DNA from: Petrotoga sp. 9PWA.NaAc.5.4
GTDB lineage: Bacteria; Thermotogota; Thermotogae; Petrotogales; Petrotogaceae
Length of the DNA stretch: 64,000 nucleotides
Direction: 5' to 3'
NCBI RefSeq assembly: GCF_002895485.1
Contig: NZ_AZRK01000002.1
Span: forward strand, 167,692-231,691
Numbering within the stretch: the stretch's first letter is position 1; each line of letters begins with the position of its first letter. The notes below the pieces were generated by a model. It was not told where the DNA came from and ran no database searches. It saw only the letters and a program-made list of their open reading frames with translations. Positions 53,098 through 62,555 of this stretch are shown here, piece by piece. A program made the translations under genes and the position numbers.

Positions 53098-53370
53098 ATG
53101 GAAAGGATAGATTTGGAAAAATCTCAGGGATTAGAAAGATCGAAATCAAAAGTTAAAGTTATTAACATTGCTCTTATAATATTAGTATTTTTAGTATTTT
53201 TAACGGTAAGTGTCTGGCTTACCATCTTTATGAATTTTGGAAAGAATATTGAAAACTACAAATCTATAATTTCTAAATCTCAGATGGAAATAAAGTCTTT
53301 GGAAGAACATTTAAATACCATGGACAATCAAATAGATAAGTATCTTGAAATTTTAGATATTATGGAGTAG
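53098..53370 (+). CDS. FtsL-like division protein
   Basis: 90 aa. Short basic cytoplasmic N-terminus, one membrane segment (about residues 24-45) and an extracytoplasmic coiled coil (about 50-88). Sequence is not diagnostic, but the size, topology and place between rsmH and ftsI are those of FtsL. Confidence 0.75.
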   Translation: MERIDLEKSQGLERSKSKVKVINIALIILVFLVFLTVSVWLTIFMNFGKNIENYKSIISKSQMEIKSLEEHLNTMDNQIDKYLEILDIME

Positions 53371-53378
53371 GAATTACA

Positions 53379-55079
53379 GTGGATTTGAAATTAAAGCTTA
53401 TTAGTTTTCTTTTAATATCAGGATACATTTTTTTATTGATAGTAACTTTCATATATAACAATTCTTTAGAATCAGATTTTAGAGAACTTTCATCCAGTCT
53501 TTTAGAAAACAATAAATATGCGACCCTTGTTGATAGCAAGGGTCATTTTATTGTTTCAAATCAACAAAAATATGAAGCATGGATTGATTTAGAATATATG
53601 AAAAGGCGTGGTAAGTACGATGAAAACAAATATATTTTAAACAGAAAATTTGGTGACGAAGAATTGCAGAATAAAAAATTTATTAAATGGGGATCATATA
53701 ACTCTTATGAAGAAGCTTATTTGAGCTTAGGTGTACTAAACAAATTTTCAAGAATATATCCTGTAACTGAACGTTTATATAACGAACTTTTTACTCTTGG
53801 CCAGGTTACAGGTAAATTTGGTAAAACTGTTTATGGTATAGAACCTTTTTTATTTGAATCTGGTGCACTACAAAACAATGAAGAGATAATTTTAAGTATA
53901 GACTTAAAAATGCAACAAATTGCTTATGAAGAATTGATGAAGACAGTGATAGAAGAGTCAGCTGAAGGTGGTATTGTAATAATAATGGAAACAAGTACAG
54001 GTAAGATTAGAGCGAGCGTATCTATATATCCTTGGAATATTGGTTATATGGGTTATATAGAACCCGGTTCTACTTTAAAACCCTTGTTAGTTGCCTTAGC
54101 GATTGATGAAAATATTATTACACCTAACGATAGATACTATTCGGGTTATGAATATTATCCTACAGGTAAAAATAATTTTAGAGTTACAGAATCTCAAGGA
54201 TATGGTTTTGGAGAAATAGGATTAAAAGAAACTTTAGTTTATTCCTCAAACGTTGCTATAACAAAAATAATGAAGCAAGTTCTTGAAGAATTTTCAAATG
54301 TGTGGTTATATGAAAAACTATTAAACTTAGGCTTTGGAAATAAGACAGGTATAGAGTTTAAAGGCGAGATAAATGGTGTTTTACCTTCTCCAAATAATTG
54401 GTATGAAATTACTCCTTATCAAATTGCTTTAGGTCAAGGGATTGGTGTAACGCCTATTCAGCTGGTAGCTTCTTTTAATGCACTTGCAAACAATGGTAAG
54501 TATGTTAGTCCTACATTTTTAGAAAAAAAAGAAGTTAAAAGTAAGCAAATATTTTCTGAAACGTCTTCAAACTTAGTTAAGGATTGGTTGGCTTATACAG
54601 TTATAAATGGAACGGCTCGAAAAGCTTATAAAGAGGGATTAAAATTAGCAGGAAAGACAGGAACTGCACAAAAAGCCCAAAGTGGAATAGGTTATGTTGA
54701 AGGAAGTTATTATTCCTTATTTTCTGGTTTTATACCTGCAACAAATCCTCAGTATACTGCTTTAGTAATAATAGACAATCCTCAAAAAGAATATTATGGA
54801 GGAGAAGTAGCTGCACCTATACTTACCAATATTTTTTACAGATATTACAAAGATAGTGAATATGTGGATAACAAAAATAAGATAGTTTTTTATGAAGGGA
54901 TAATGCCTGATTTAACGGATTTTTCGGTCGTTGAAGCCGTTAACGTTCTTTTAAATTTAGGAATAGATAGTAAAAATATAATAATAACAGGAAATGGAGA
55001 CAGAATCATAACTCAATCAAAAGATCCGTTCACAAGCTTAAAAGAATCAGATATTATCTACCTTCACACCTTAAAATAA
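53379..55079 (+). CDS. ftsI: class B penicillin-binding protein (FtsI/PBP3 type)
   Basis: 566 aa. One N-terminal membrane segment (about 5-26), a small dimerisation region, then the transpeptidase with active-site STLK (near residue 230), SSN (near 290) and KTGT (near 427). The C-terminus (about 505-566) has a PASTA-like domain ('MPDLTDFSVVEAVNVLLNLG'). It cross-links septal peptidoglycan. GTG start after GGAGTAGGA, 8 bases after the ftsL-like gene. Confidence 0.93.
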   Translation: MDLKLKLISFLLISGYIFLLIVTFIYNNSLESDFRELSSSLLENNKYATLVDSKGHFIVSNQQKYEAWIDLEYMKRRGKYDENKYILNRKFGDEELQNKKFIKWGSYNSYEEAYLSLGVLNKFSRIYPVTERLYNELFTLGQVTGKFGKTVYGIEPFLFESGALQNNEEIILSIDLKMQQIAYEELMKTVIEESAEGGIVIIMETSTGKIRASVSIYPWNIGYMGYIEPGSTLKPLLVALAIDENIITPNDRYYSGYEYYPTGKNNFRVTESQGYGFGEIGLKETLVYSSNVAITKIMKQVLEEFSNVWLYEKLLNLGFGNKTGIEFKGEINGVLPSPNNWYEITPYQIALGQGIGVTPIQLVASFNALANNGKYVSPTFLEKKEVKSKQIFSETSSNLVKDWLAYTVINGTARKAYKEGLKLAGKTGTAQKAQSGIGYVEGSYYSLFSGFIPATNPQYTALVIIDNPQKEYYGGEVAAPILTNIFYRYYKDSEYVDNKNKIVFYEGIMPDLTDFSVVEAVNVLLNLGIDSKNIIITGNGDRIITQSKDPFTSLKESDIIYLHTLK

Positions 55080-55089
55080 TAATTTAAGT

Positions 55090-55160
55090 ACTTTAAAAAT
55101 AAAGATTTTTGAAGACTAATATTTTGATTTATATAAAGACAATTTTAAAATTTCTAAAAT
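55090..55160 (+). repeat. dispersed leader element, copy K (internal deletion)
   Basis: 71 bp: left end ACTTTAAAAATAAAGATTTTTGAA, then a short AATATTTTGATTTA segment, then the right end TTTTAAAATTTCTAAAAT. The middle of the full element is missing. It lies before holA. Confidence 0.7.
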
Positions 55161-55203
55161 TGGTAATTATTAACATTTATTAGGGGAAGTGAGATGAATA
55201 TTA

Positions 55204-56196
55204 ATGGAGAAGATATTATTATTAGGTGATTCAAAAGTAAAAAAAGAAATAAAAATAGAAGAAATTTTTAAAAATCGTGAAAATATAGAAAAGATAAAAA
55301 TAACTTCAGAAACTTATTCTGATGAAGATATTAATAAACATTTCTCTATGTTGGGACTTTTTTTCGAGAAAAAGATGATAGTTATTTCTGGGTTCAATAA
55401 TCTACCACTATCTCAACAGGAAAGGATTTCAAATTTAATTTCAAAAGCAGATTCTTCTTTACCAATAATTGTTGTTTTGGATGCTGAAAAAGAAAATAAG
55501 TATCTAAAAAATATTAGTTTTGACGAAAAATACGAACTTATTTTGCCTCTACCGTGGCAAGAAGAATTATGGATAAAGTATATTGAAGAGATTTCATCTG
55601 TTTTTAATAAAAAAATAGAAAAAGAAGCAGCGGTTAAATTAATAGAATTAATTGGGAAAAAAGAAGAACTTTTGTATGAAGAGATCAAAAAATTATTTAT
55701 ATTTTCAGATAATAATATTATCAGTTTAAAAGAAGTTACAGATATATGCTCTTATTTTCCAACAACTTCTTATGAAGAACTTTGTTATGATTTGGCGAGA
55801 AAAAATTTTTCAATAACAATTGAAAAATTTAAATCCGTGATAAATATGCCTAATTTTTCTCCTATATCTTTAGCGAATTATATTTTTAGATATTTCTTGG
55901 ATTTATATGCTGTTATATTAAACACCGAAAAAAAATTAAAATACACTTGGCCAGAAATTATGAAAATAAGTCAAAAAACAGAGGTTTCTTCACAACGAGT
56001 AGCAAATTTTTTGGGTTTTTCTTTTAAAACAGATAAAGGAAATAAGTTAAATCTACAAAAAATGTATGATATTGAATATTTAGAGAAGATACTTATTAAA
56101 GTTGAGAATTTGGATAGACTTTTAAAGATAGGTGAGAATTCAAAAGTTTTATTTGTAAACTTCTTCGAAGAGTTATGCAATAGCTATAATTTTTAA
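55204..56196 (+). CDS. holA: DNA polymerase III delta subunit (HolA-like)
   Basis: 330 aa. Low identity to textbook HolA, but the layout fits: an N-terminal AAA-like region with degenerate P-loop ('LLLGDSKVKKEI'), 'KKMIVISGF', 'LPIIVVLDAE', then helical domains with 'LIELIGKKEELLYEEIKKLFIF' in pieces and a C-terminal collar-like helical domain. It would load the sliding clamp. The 3' end overlaps the convergent kinase gene by 4 bases. Confidence 0.8.
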   Translation: MEKILLLGDSKVKKEIKIEEIFKNRENIEKIKITSETYSDEDINKHFSMLGLFFEKKMIVISGFNNLPLSQQERISNLISKADSSLPIIVVLDAEKENKYLKNISFDEKYELILPLPWQEELWIKYIEEISSVFNKKIEKEAAVKLIELIGKKEELLYEEIKKLFIFSDNNIISLKEVTDICSYFPTTSYEELCYDLARKNFSITIEKFKSVINMPNFSPISLANYIFRYFLDLYAVILNTEKKLKYTWPEIMKISQKTEVSSQRVANFLGFSFKTDKGNKLNLQKMYDIEYLEKILIKVENLDRLLKIGENSKVLFVNFFEELCNSYNF

Positions 56197-57437
56197 ATTT
56201 TATTTTTTGAAATATGATCTAAAGATTGGGGTATTTTTATTTTGAAATTAGTTCCTTTGCCAACTTCGGAAGTTACTTCTATACTTCCCTTTAAAATTTC
56301 AATATTTCTTTTCACAATAGCTAACCCCAGTCCACTACCAGGTTTATCTTTTGAAAGTCTAACAAATGGTTTAAATATATCTTTTAAATTTTCCTGAGGG
56401 ATTCCTGGTCCTGTATCTTGTACTTCAATTAAAAAATGTTTTGTATGGGGGTCATACCTTACATATATTTTTACATGCCCTTTGTTTGTATATTTTAAAG
56501 CATTTTCAATGATATTTACTAAAATTTGTTTTAACTTTGTAACGTCTGTAGTAATATCGGTAGGTATATCTATTGGGTAATCAAAAGCTATCTCGATGTT
56601 TGGTGAAGAAGATGCTTCCAGCATAGACAAAACTTCATAAATAATTCTTTTTAAATTTGCTTTTTCTAATTCCAGTTTACTTTCTCTGCTTAATTTATTA
56701 TATGTAGATATATCGTTAATTAAGGAATTCATGTGTTTGGCGGAGAGTAATATTTTTTTTATCAGATTTCTTAATTGTTTTTTATCTAAATCCTCATTTT
56801 CTAAAATTGTTTCTGCAAAACCTATGATAGAAGTCAGCGGCGTTCTTAATTCATGGCTAATAAAACTCAGATAGTTAGCATTTAACTCGTTATTTTCTTT
56901 CTCGGAGTCTCGAAGGAACTTCAAAGTTAAAAAGATTGAAGCTAAATTACTAAACATTTCTAATAATTTTTTAGAACTTTCATCAAAAGAAGGTATGTTA
57001 AAACTATCAATATAAATGTGTCCTATAACTTCGTCTTTATTTTTTAAAGCAGCTATTAAAGTTACCATATTAGTTTTGTTTTCGTGTATTATTTTACTAA
57101 TTTTATACAAACCTGTTTCAGGTGAGTTATAATCAATAATATTTTGGACTTCTAATATATCTTTACCCAGGTGTTTACTTATATAAGATTCATTGAAAGG
57201 TACCACCATGTTAATAATCAAATTTTCGTCGTATCCTTCCCCAACTACAGCTTTATACAAAGTACCTTCAATTAACCATATCGAACCACATTCAGCTTCC
57301 GGAATAATTCGTATAGCTATTTTCAGTAATTTACCTAAGAAATCTTTTTCACTTTCATTCCAATTTATTTCCTGAAAGAGTTGAGCCATTTCATTAAAAC
57401 TCTCTATGTAAAAATCATGATTAATTGGTTTTTGCAT
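56193..57437 (-). CDS. soluble GAF-domain sensor histidine kinase
   Basis: 414 aa, no membrane segment. GAF domain (about residues 20-185), HisKA with ISHELRTPLTSI (near residue 200), HATPase_c with NIIENALKYT, DTGPGIP and GSGLGLAIV. The GAF region shares 'PEA(E/D)(C/Y)GSI' with the GAF-like part of the HD-GYP protein at 41636. No response regulator is adjacent. ATG start after AAGGAGG. A diverged leader element copy lies upstream on the same strand. Confidence 0.92.
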   Translation of the reverse strand: MQKPINHDFYIESFNEMAQLFQEINWNESEKDFLGKLLKIAIRIIPEAECGSIWLIEGTLYKAVVGEGYDENLIINMVVPFNESYISKHLGKDILEVQNIIDYNSPETGLYKISKIIHENKTNMVTLIAALKNKDEVIGHIYIDSFNIPSFDESSKKLLEMFSNLASIFLTLKFLRDSEKENNELNANYLSFISHELRTPLTSIIGFAETILENEDLDKKQLRNLIKKILLSAKHMNSLINDISTYNKLSRESKLELEKANLKRIIYEVLSMLEASSSPNIEIAFDYPIDIPTDITTDVTKLKQILVNIIENALKYTNKGHVKIYVRYDPHTKHFLIEVQDTGPGIPQENLKDIFKPFVRLSKDKPGSGLGLAIVKRNIEILKGSIEVTSEVGKGTNFKIKIPQSLDHISKNKI

Positions 57438-57480
57438 TTATATTAATCCTCCTTTAACTCATCATTATTATTATTTGTGC

Positions 57481-57565
57481 TCGCTTTAAAAATTTTAAAG
57501 TCAAAACTTTACCAATCTTTTAGATTTGAAATTTTTTAAAAAATAATTCTTTCTAAACTATCTAA
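57481..57565 (-). repeat. dispersed leader element, copy O (diverged, internally deleted)
   Basis: The minus strand reads AGTTTAGAAAGAATTATTTTTTAAAAAATT... and ends ACTTTAAAATTTTTAAAGCGAG, matching the element's left end and right end with the centre missing. It is one of the minus-oriented copies and again points toward the following gene. Confidence 0.5.
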
Positions 57566-57736
57566 ACCGTTATTTAAATACTTTAAAATTTAAACTTTAT
57601 AAATTTACACAATATTAGTGTAAAATTTATGTTATTTAATTATATCATATTTTAGTCAAAGTTATATTTAAATGATTTTATAATAAAAAATGTTAGATTA
57701 ATTAAAATAATATTATTCATACATTAAATTAAACTT
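57566..57736. other. very AT-rich intergenic sequence
   Basis: Very AT-rich, with no frame of note. It may hold the minus-strand promoter of the GAF kinase (several TATAAT-like sequences), but none stands out. Confidence 0.4.
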
Positions 57737-57770
57737 AAAAAAGGCGAACTAAATTTAGTTCGCCTTTTTT
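57737..57770 (-). terminator. terminator of tRNA-Asp (34-bp perfect palindrome)
   Basis: A perfect inverted repeat of 17 bp per arm (AAAAAAGGCGAACTAAA and its complement), giving an A/T tail on either strand. It begins directly at the tRNA 3' end. Confidence 0.88.
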
Positions 57771-57846
57771 GGCGGGGACGACGGGACTCGAACCCGCGGC
57801 CACCGGTGTGACAGACCGGCATGATAACCAACTTCACCACGTCCCC
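57770..57846 (-). tRNA. tRNA-Asp (anticodon GTC)
   Basis: Acceptor GGGGACG/CGTCCCC, anticodon stem CCGGT/ACCGG with loop CTGTCAC (anticodon GTC), T arm GCGGG-TTCGAGT-CCCGT, discriminator G and encoded CCA. All arms fold. Confidence 0.96.
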
Positions 57847-57864
57847 AACGTTCAATGCAAAAGT

Positions 57865-57893
57865 ATTTTATCACAAAAATTCATTTTTGTAAA
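57865..57893 (-). promoter_or_regulatory. promoter of tRNA-Asp
   Basis: Minus strand TTTACA (57893-57888), 17-base spacer, TAAAAT (57870-57865), 18 bases before the tRNA. Confidence 0.65.
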
Positions 57894-57901
57894 GTATCCA
57901 A

Positions 57902-57929
57902 TTGACAATAAAAATTTATGTAGTATAAT
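57902..57929 (+). promoter_or_regulatory. promoter of tRNA-Thr
   Basis: TTGACA (57902-57907), 16-base spacer, TATAAT (57924-57929), 28 bases before the tRNA. Confidence 0.85.
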
Positions 57930-57957
57930 AAGTATAGGATTTTTTAAAGATTGTTTT

Positions 57958-58032
57958 GCCGGCGTAGCTCAACGGTAGAGCGGCTCATTCGTAATGAGTA
58001 GGTTGGGGGTTCAAATCCCTTCGCCGGCTCCA
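57958..58032 (+). tRNA. tRNA-Thr (anticodon CGT)
   Basis: Acceptor GCCGGCG with matching 3' strand, anticodon loop TTCGTAA (anticodon CGT) on stem GCTCA/TGAGT, T arm GGGGG-TTCAAAT-CCCTT, encoded CCA. It is divergent from tRNA-Asp. Confidence 0.95.
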
Positions 58033-58050
58033 ATTTTAAATAAATTATAA

Positions 58051-58080
58051 AAAAACGCCATAAAGACGTTTTTGTTTTTT
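58051..58080 (+). terminator. weak terminator after tRNA-Thr
   Basis: AAAAACG / CGTTTTT stem followed by GTTTTTT. The stem is AT-rich, so read-through into tilS is plausible. Confidence 0.5.
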
Positions 58081-58098
58081 ATTAAAGAGGCGAACTTT

Positions 58099-59037
58099 AT
58101 GATTTTACAAAGTTTTGATAAAAAAATTTTGAAGTTTATTAAAGACTATAAAATTTTTAACAAATATGATAAAATACTATTAGGAATTTCTGGTGGTAAA
58201 GATTCAATGTCGTTATTAAATACTATGAACAAAATCTCAAAGATAATGGACTTAGAAATAACTGTGGCCCATTTAAATCATGGTATGAGAGAAGAAGCTT
58301 TAGAAGATGAGATTTTTGTGAGACAAAAATGTGAAGAGTTGAATATACCCTTCTTTTCTGAAAGAAAAAATGTTTTTGAATATGCTAAAAGAGAAAAAAT
58401 AAGTGTAGAAGTTGCGGGGAGAACATTAAGATACGAATTCTTTTATAAAAAATTAAGGGATCTTAATTATAATAAAATTGCAACAGCTCATCATAAAAAT
58501 GATTTAGCAGAAACAATTTTGTATAGGATTATACGTGGTACAGGTTTTTATGGAATAGGTGGATTAACCCCCATAGAAGAAAATCTGGCAAAACCAATGT
58601 TGTGTGTAGATTTGGAAGAAATAACAAATTATGTTACAATTAATAGTATAGATTTCGTAGAAGACGTGTTTAATTATTCACTTGACTATTCCCGAAATAA
58701 AATTAGACATGAAATTCTTCCCAAAATAAAAGGAATAAACCCAAAATATGAAGAAAGTTTTTTTAGATTGGCTAAATTGTCTTGGAATTATAGAAAAGAT
58801 GTTGAAAATAAATATCATGAAAGAGTTATTTTTAAAAAAGAGGAAATTATTCAAAAATTGGAACATGATTTTTTTGATGTTGAAGTTTTTAGAATGATTT
58901 TTTTAAAATCATATAAATATCCTCCAAACATGGAAGAAACAGAAAAGGCCCTCAAAATGAAAAAAGATGGTAAAATGAGATTGAGTAAATTTATAGTAAT
59001 AAAAAAGGATAATTTATTGATAATTAAAAAATCATAA
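58099..59037 (+). CDS. tilS: tRNA(Ile)-lysidine synthase
   Basis: 312 aa. PP-loop ISGGKDSMSLL (near residue 29), 'LNHGMREEALEDE', 'ARTLRYEFF'-like 'GRTLRYEFF', 'TAHHKNDLAETILYRIIRGTG' in pieces, and 'RNKIRHEILP'. It modifies C34 of the tRNA-Ile that reads AUA, an essential step for AUA decoding. An upstream TTG (58072) is rejected because AGAGGCG precedes the ATG at 58099. ftsH follows, a conserved neighbour. Confidence 0.94.
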   Translation: MILQSFDKKILKFIKDYKIFNKYDKILLGISGGKDSMSLLNTMNKISKIMDLEITVAHLNHGMREEALEDEIFVRQKCEELNIPFFSERKNVFEYAKREKISVEVAGRTLRYEFFYKKLRDLNYNKIATAHHKNDLAETILYRIIRGTGFYGIGGLTPIEENLAKPMLCVDLEEITNYVTINSIDFVEDVFNYSLDYSRNKIRHEILPKIKGINPKYEESFFRLAKLSWNYRKDVENKYHERVIFKKEEIIQKLEHDFFDVEVFRMIFLKSYKYPPNMEETEKALKMKKDGKMRLSKFIVIKKDNLLIIKKS

Positions 59038-59049
59038 TCATAATGAGAA

Positions 59050-59096
59050 CAGAAAATTTCAGAAAATAAGCGTTTTATTTTACGATGGTTTGGGAG
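59050..59096 (+). repeat. dispersed leader element, left-part fragment
   Basis: CAGAAAATTTCAGAAAATAAGCG...TTTTACGATGGTTTGGG resembles the left part of the element; a full copy starts 26 bases later. The same fragment-then-full arrangement is seen before copy E. Confidence 0.5.
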
Positions 59097-59121
59097 CAAA
59101 GGCGTAATAAGCAGAATAAGA

Positions 59122-59305
59122 ACTTTAGAAATGAGAATTTTTGAAAAATAAGCATTTGAGTTTACAATGGGTCTAGGGCGGAGCCCTCTCCCCCTCCCTT
59201 CGGTACAATTACCGAAAAAGGTAAAAAATTAGCAATTAATGAGGATTAGAATCAGGGAGATATTTTATAAAAAATTTAAACTTTAAGTTTCATAATTTCT
59301 AAAGT
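59122..59305 (+). repeat. dispersed leader element, copy L (full length)
   Basis: 184 bp from ACTTTAGAAAT to ATTTCTAAAGT with GGGCGGAGCCC and CGGTACAATTACCG (palindrome with one change). It ends 32 bases before the ftsH start, the same spacing as before hydC. Confidence 0.92.
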
Positions 59306-59336
59306 GAGTATAAGCAAAACATAAGGAGGTTTTAAG

Positions 59337-61256
59337 TTGCAAAAAAATAGCCGTGTGCGAATTTTTGGATTATTAATAATTTATATAATTATAGGGTTGT
59401 TCATATATTTTGGTATTAGTAGTTTGATCGTTAACCAAAACGTCATGGAAATACAATATAGTGACCTTTTGCAAAAAATTGAAAACAAAGAAATCATCTC
59501 TTTAGAAATAGATGATTCTGGGTATGTTCGAGCAGAAGATATTAAGGGTTTATTTTATAAAGCGTATGCTCCAAATTTGTTGACAGATCAACAATTTGTC
59601 TATGGTTTAGCGAGTCAGGGTGTGAAAATTAATTATGTAACAAGTATAGGTAACAGTTGGTGGGTTTCTATTCTATCCATACTTTTACCCGTAATTTTAC
59701 TTATAGTGTTATTCTCACTACTTCTTCGACCGGCAAGAGGTACAGGAAATCAAGGAATGAGTTTTATAAGAAGTCCTGCTAAAAAGTACGATGTTAAAAA
59801 AACCAAAGTTACTTTTAACGATGTAGCTGGAGTTAAAGAAGCAAAAGAAGAATTGATAGATATAGTGAAATTTTTAAAGGATCCAAAAGCGTTCAATAAG
59901 TTAGGGGCGCGAATGCCAAAGGGAATACTTTTGGTTGGTCCTCCGGGTACTGGAAAAACATTGCTTGCACGTGCCGTTGCGGGAGAAGCTGATGTACCTT
60001 TTTTTTATATAAGTGGTTCTGATTTTGTAGAACTATTCGTAGGAGTTGGTGCTGCAAGAGTAAGAGATCTTTTTAATCAAGCTAAATCAGCTGCACCGGC
60101 TATAATTTTTATAGATGAAATAGATGCGGTTGGAAGGCAAAGAGGTGCGGGTCTTGGTGGTGGGCATGATGAAAGAGAACAAACTTTAAATGCTATATTA
60201 GTAGAAATGGATGGTTTTGATCCGAGTATAGGTATAATTGTTATGGCTGCAACAAATAGGCCAGATGTTTTAGACAAAGCGTTACTAAGACCTGGTAGAT
60301 TCGATAAAAAAGTTGTAATAGACTTGCCTGACGCTGAAGGTAGAAAAGAGATTTTAAAAATACACTTTAGAGGGAAAAAAATATCTCATGATGTAGACTT
60401 AGACGTATTAGCAAGATCAACACCTGGTTTTGCAGGGGCGGATTTGGAAAATTTAGTTAATGAAGCTGCTTTTTTAGCTGCAAGAAACGGTAAAAAATAT
60501 ATTACGATGAGTGATTGTGAAGAAGCTATTGAAAGAGTCATTGCAGGCCCTGAGAGAAAAACGAGAGTATTATCTGAAGAAGAAAAAGCTGTTGTAGCTT
60601 ATCATGAACTTGGTCATGCAATAATAGGTTCCTTTTTACCGAATGCTGATCCTGTTCATAAAGTTACTATAATTCCAAGAGGATACGTTGCATTGGGTTA
60701 TACACTTCAATTGCCAACTGAAGATAGGTATCTCATGAGCAAATCACAAATATTGGATGAAATAACTATAATGTTAGGTGGCAGAGCAGCCGAAGACATA
60801 GTATTTAACGAGATTACGACTGGAGCTGAGAATGATTTAAAAAGAGCCACAGACCTCGCAAGAAAAATGGTTGCAGAATTAGGTATGAGTGAAAAAATAG
60901 GACCTGTTGTTTGGAGTGAAGAAAGTGAAGAAACTTTTTTAGCGCGTGAACTGTTTAGAGAAAAAAACTATTCCGATGAAACAGCAAAAGAATTAGATTC
61001 TGAAGTGAAGAGGTTGATTAACGAAAGTTATGAAAAAGCTAAATCTATTCTTTTAGAAAATAAAGAAAAGTTGCATCTAATTGCTAAATATTTACTCAAG
61101 AAAGAAACCATCTCTGGTCAAGAATTAAAAGACCTTTTAAATAAAGATATTGAAGATTTGAAAGATTCGGTAGAAAATTCTAATGAGGATGAAACCACTC
61201 TTTCTGAGAAGGTGGTAACGTATGAATATATTGCTCGAAAGAATAAGTTTGCTTAA
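59337..61256 (+). CDS. ftsH: ATP-dependent zinc metalloprotease FtsH
   Basis: 639 aa. Two N-terminal membrane segments (about residues 10-32 and 108-128) flank a small extracytoplasmic domain; the AAA domain has GPPGTGKT (near residue 204), [15 protein letters not shown] and '[17 protein letters not shown]' in pieces; the protease has HELGH (zinc, near residue 422) and a distal Asp. It degrades membrane and short-lived cytosolic proteins. TTG start after AAGGAGG. The 3' end overlaps the next gene by 35 bases. Confidence 0.97.
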   Translation: MQKNSRVRIFGLLIIYIIIGLFIYFGISSLIVNQNVMEIQYSDLLQKIENKEIISLEIDDSGYVRAEDIKGLFYKAYAPNLLTDQQFVYGLASQGVKINYVTSIGNSWWVSILSILLPVILLIVLFSLLLRPARGTGNQGMSFIRSPAKKYDVKKTKVTFNDVAGVKEAKEELIDIVKFLKDPKAFNKLGARMPKGILLVGPPGTGKTLLARAVAGEADVPFFYISGSDFVELFVGVGAARVRDLFNQAKSAAPAIIFIDEIDAVGRQRGAGLGGGHDEREQTLNAILVEMDGFDPSIGIIVMAATNRPDVLDKALLRPGRFDKKVVIDLPDAEGRKEILKIHFRGKKISHDVDLDVLARSTPGFAGADLENLVNEAAFLAARNGKKYITMSDCEEAIERVIAGPERKTRVLSEEEKAVVAYHELGHAIIGSFLPNADPVHKVTIIPRGYVALGYTLQLPTEDRYLMSKSQILDEITIMLGGRAAEDIVFNEITTGAENDLKRATDLARKMVAELGMSEKIGPVVWSEESEETFLARELFREKNYSDETAKELDSEVKRLINESYEKAKSILLENKEKLHLIAKYLLKKETISGQELKDLLNKDIEDLKDSVENSNEDETTLSEKVVTYEYIARKNKFA

Positions 61257-61671
61257 AGATAAAGAGTTTAACTATTCTTTTAAAGTAAAAGATGACAGTT
61301 TTTTGTGGCAAGAAGATGAAGAGGTAAAAAATTTTCATGTTTTAAGTACTACTGCATTAATTGGAGAAATCCACAAATGCTGTTTTTATACGTTAAAAGA
61401 TGTCTTAGACGATGAACATGTTTCGGTAGTTTCACACAGTAGTATTGATCATCTTTCACCTACGCCGTATTCTTTTAAGGTATTTATAAAATTAAAGATT
61501 ACAGAGGTAGTTGCAAATAAAGTTTTTTTTAAAGGAGAAGCTTTTGATGAATTAAATAAAATAGCTGAATTTGAAGTAACAAGAAACATCGTTTCCAAAA
61601 AAATGTTAAGAAAATATATAAATCAACAATTAAAAGGATTAAATGTGTTTGAAAATTCCAAAGATTTATAA
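61222..61671 (+). CDS. hot-dog-fold thioesterase-like protein (FlK-related)
   Basis: 149 aa. 'VLSTTALIGEIHKCCF', 'VSVVSHSSIDHLSPTPYSFKV' (in pieces) and 'FKGEAFDELNKIAEFEVTRNIV' follow the pattern of the FlK-like acyl-CoA thioesterase group (a helix after 'S/TPALI..IE', then 'HL.PTP.G..V', then 'F...A.D'). The usual catalytic residues are only partly matched, so activity is not certain. It starts inside ftsH with AAGGTGG before the ATG, so the two are coupled. Confidence 0.68.
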   Translation: MNILLERISLLKDKEFNYSFKVKDDSFLWQEDEEVKNFHVLSTTALIGEIHKCCFYTLKDVLDDEHVSVVSHSSIDHLSPTPYSFKVFIKLKITEVVANKVFFKGEAFDELNKIAEFEVTRNIVSKKMLRKYINQQLKGLNVFENSKDL

Positions 61672-61699
61672 ATATTGCATCCCAAAGGGGGGAAAGAAA

Positions 61700-62428
61700 G
61701 TGGCAAAAAAAACTCTTATGATAGTTGAAGACGATCCAGCGATCTCTGAAATGTTATCCTTAAATTTATCAAAAGAAGGTTATGAAGTAATCACTGCTAT
61801 TTCTGCAGATGAAGCTTTAAAGAAGTTAGAGGAAAAAGATGCTGATTTCTTTATTGTAGACATAATGCTTCCTGGTTCAATGGATGGATTTGATTTAATT
61901 AGAATTTTGAAATCCAACGAAAATTATAAAAATACACCTGTATTGATTCTAAGTGCTAAAGATGATGCAGCTGATAAAGTTGCTGGCTTGGAATTAGGAA
62001 GCGATGATTATGTAACGAAACCTTTTAATGTTAGAGAGTTAATCGCAAGGATAAAAAGTATTTTCAGGAGACAAGCAGCTTCTGCACAAATGAAAGAAGA
62101 AGGACCCAAGAAAATAACTGCTAAAGACTTAGTTATAGATACTGAAAGATTAGAAGTATGGGTAAGGAATCAACCGGTTAGCCTTACACCCCTTGAGTTC
62201 GATTTATTAGTTTTCCTAGCAAAAAATGAAGGTAAAGTTTTTAGCAGAGACGTTCTTTTAGATAAATTATGGGGTTATGATTATTATGGAGACACAAGAA
62301 CCGTTGATGTGCATATTAGAAGATTAAGAACCAAAATTGAAGAAGATCCTTCTAATCCAAAATATATAATAACTGTCAGAGGAAAAGGTTATAAATTCAG
62401 AGATCCTGGAAAGGAAAGAGATATTTAA
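61700..62428 (+). CDS. OmpR/PhoB-family response regulator
   Basis: 242 aa. Receiver with 'LMIVEDDP' acidic pocket, phospho-acceptor Asp in FFIVDIMLP (near residue 55) and VTKPF; a winged-helix domain ends 'ITVRGKGYKFRDP'. GTG start at 61700 after GGGGGGAAA; an upstream GTG (61643) overlaps the thioesterase gene and has no site. Its kinase is probably the PAS kinase 130 bases downstream, although a terminator lies between. Confidence 0.94.
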   Translation: MAKKTLMIVEDDPAISEMLSLNLSKEGYEVITAISADEALKKLEEKDADFFIVDIMLPGSMDGFDLIRILKSNENYKNTPVLILSAKDDAADKVAGLELGSDDYVTKPFNVRELIARIKSIFRRQAASAQMKEEGPKKITAKDLVIDTERLEVWVRNQPVSLTPLEFDLLVFLAKNEGKVFSRDVLLDKLWGYDYYGDTRTVDVHIRRLRTKIEEDPSNPKYIITVRGKGYKFRDPGKERDI

Positions 62429-62434
62429 AAAATT

Positions 62435-62466
62435 CGGCAGAGGATAATCTTCTCTGCCGTTTTTTA
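62435..62466 (+). terminator. terminator between response regulator and kinase
   Basis: CGGCAGAG / CTCTGCCG stem, 9-base loop, TTTTTT. Strong, so the kinase gene may be expressed at a lower level or from its own promoter. Confidence 0.9.
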
Positions 62467-62555
62467 AAGTTAATCAAAAATTACTTTAATATAAAATAAA
62501 TATTGCTAAATAGGTATTTGGATGTTTTAATTATTTTTTAGAAAGGTGAATTTTT

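Noticed and set aside
56193..57437. GAF kinase as partner of a nearby response regulator
   Set aside because: No regulator is adjacent; the nearest (61700) has its own downstream kinase.
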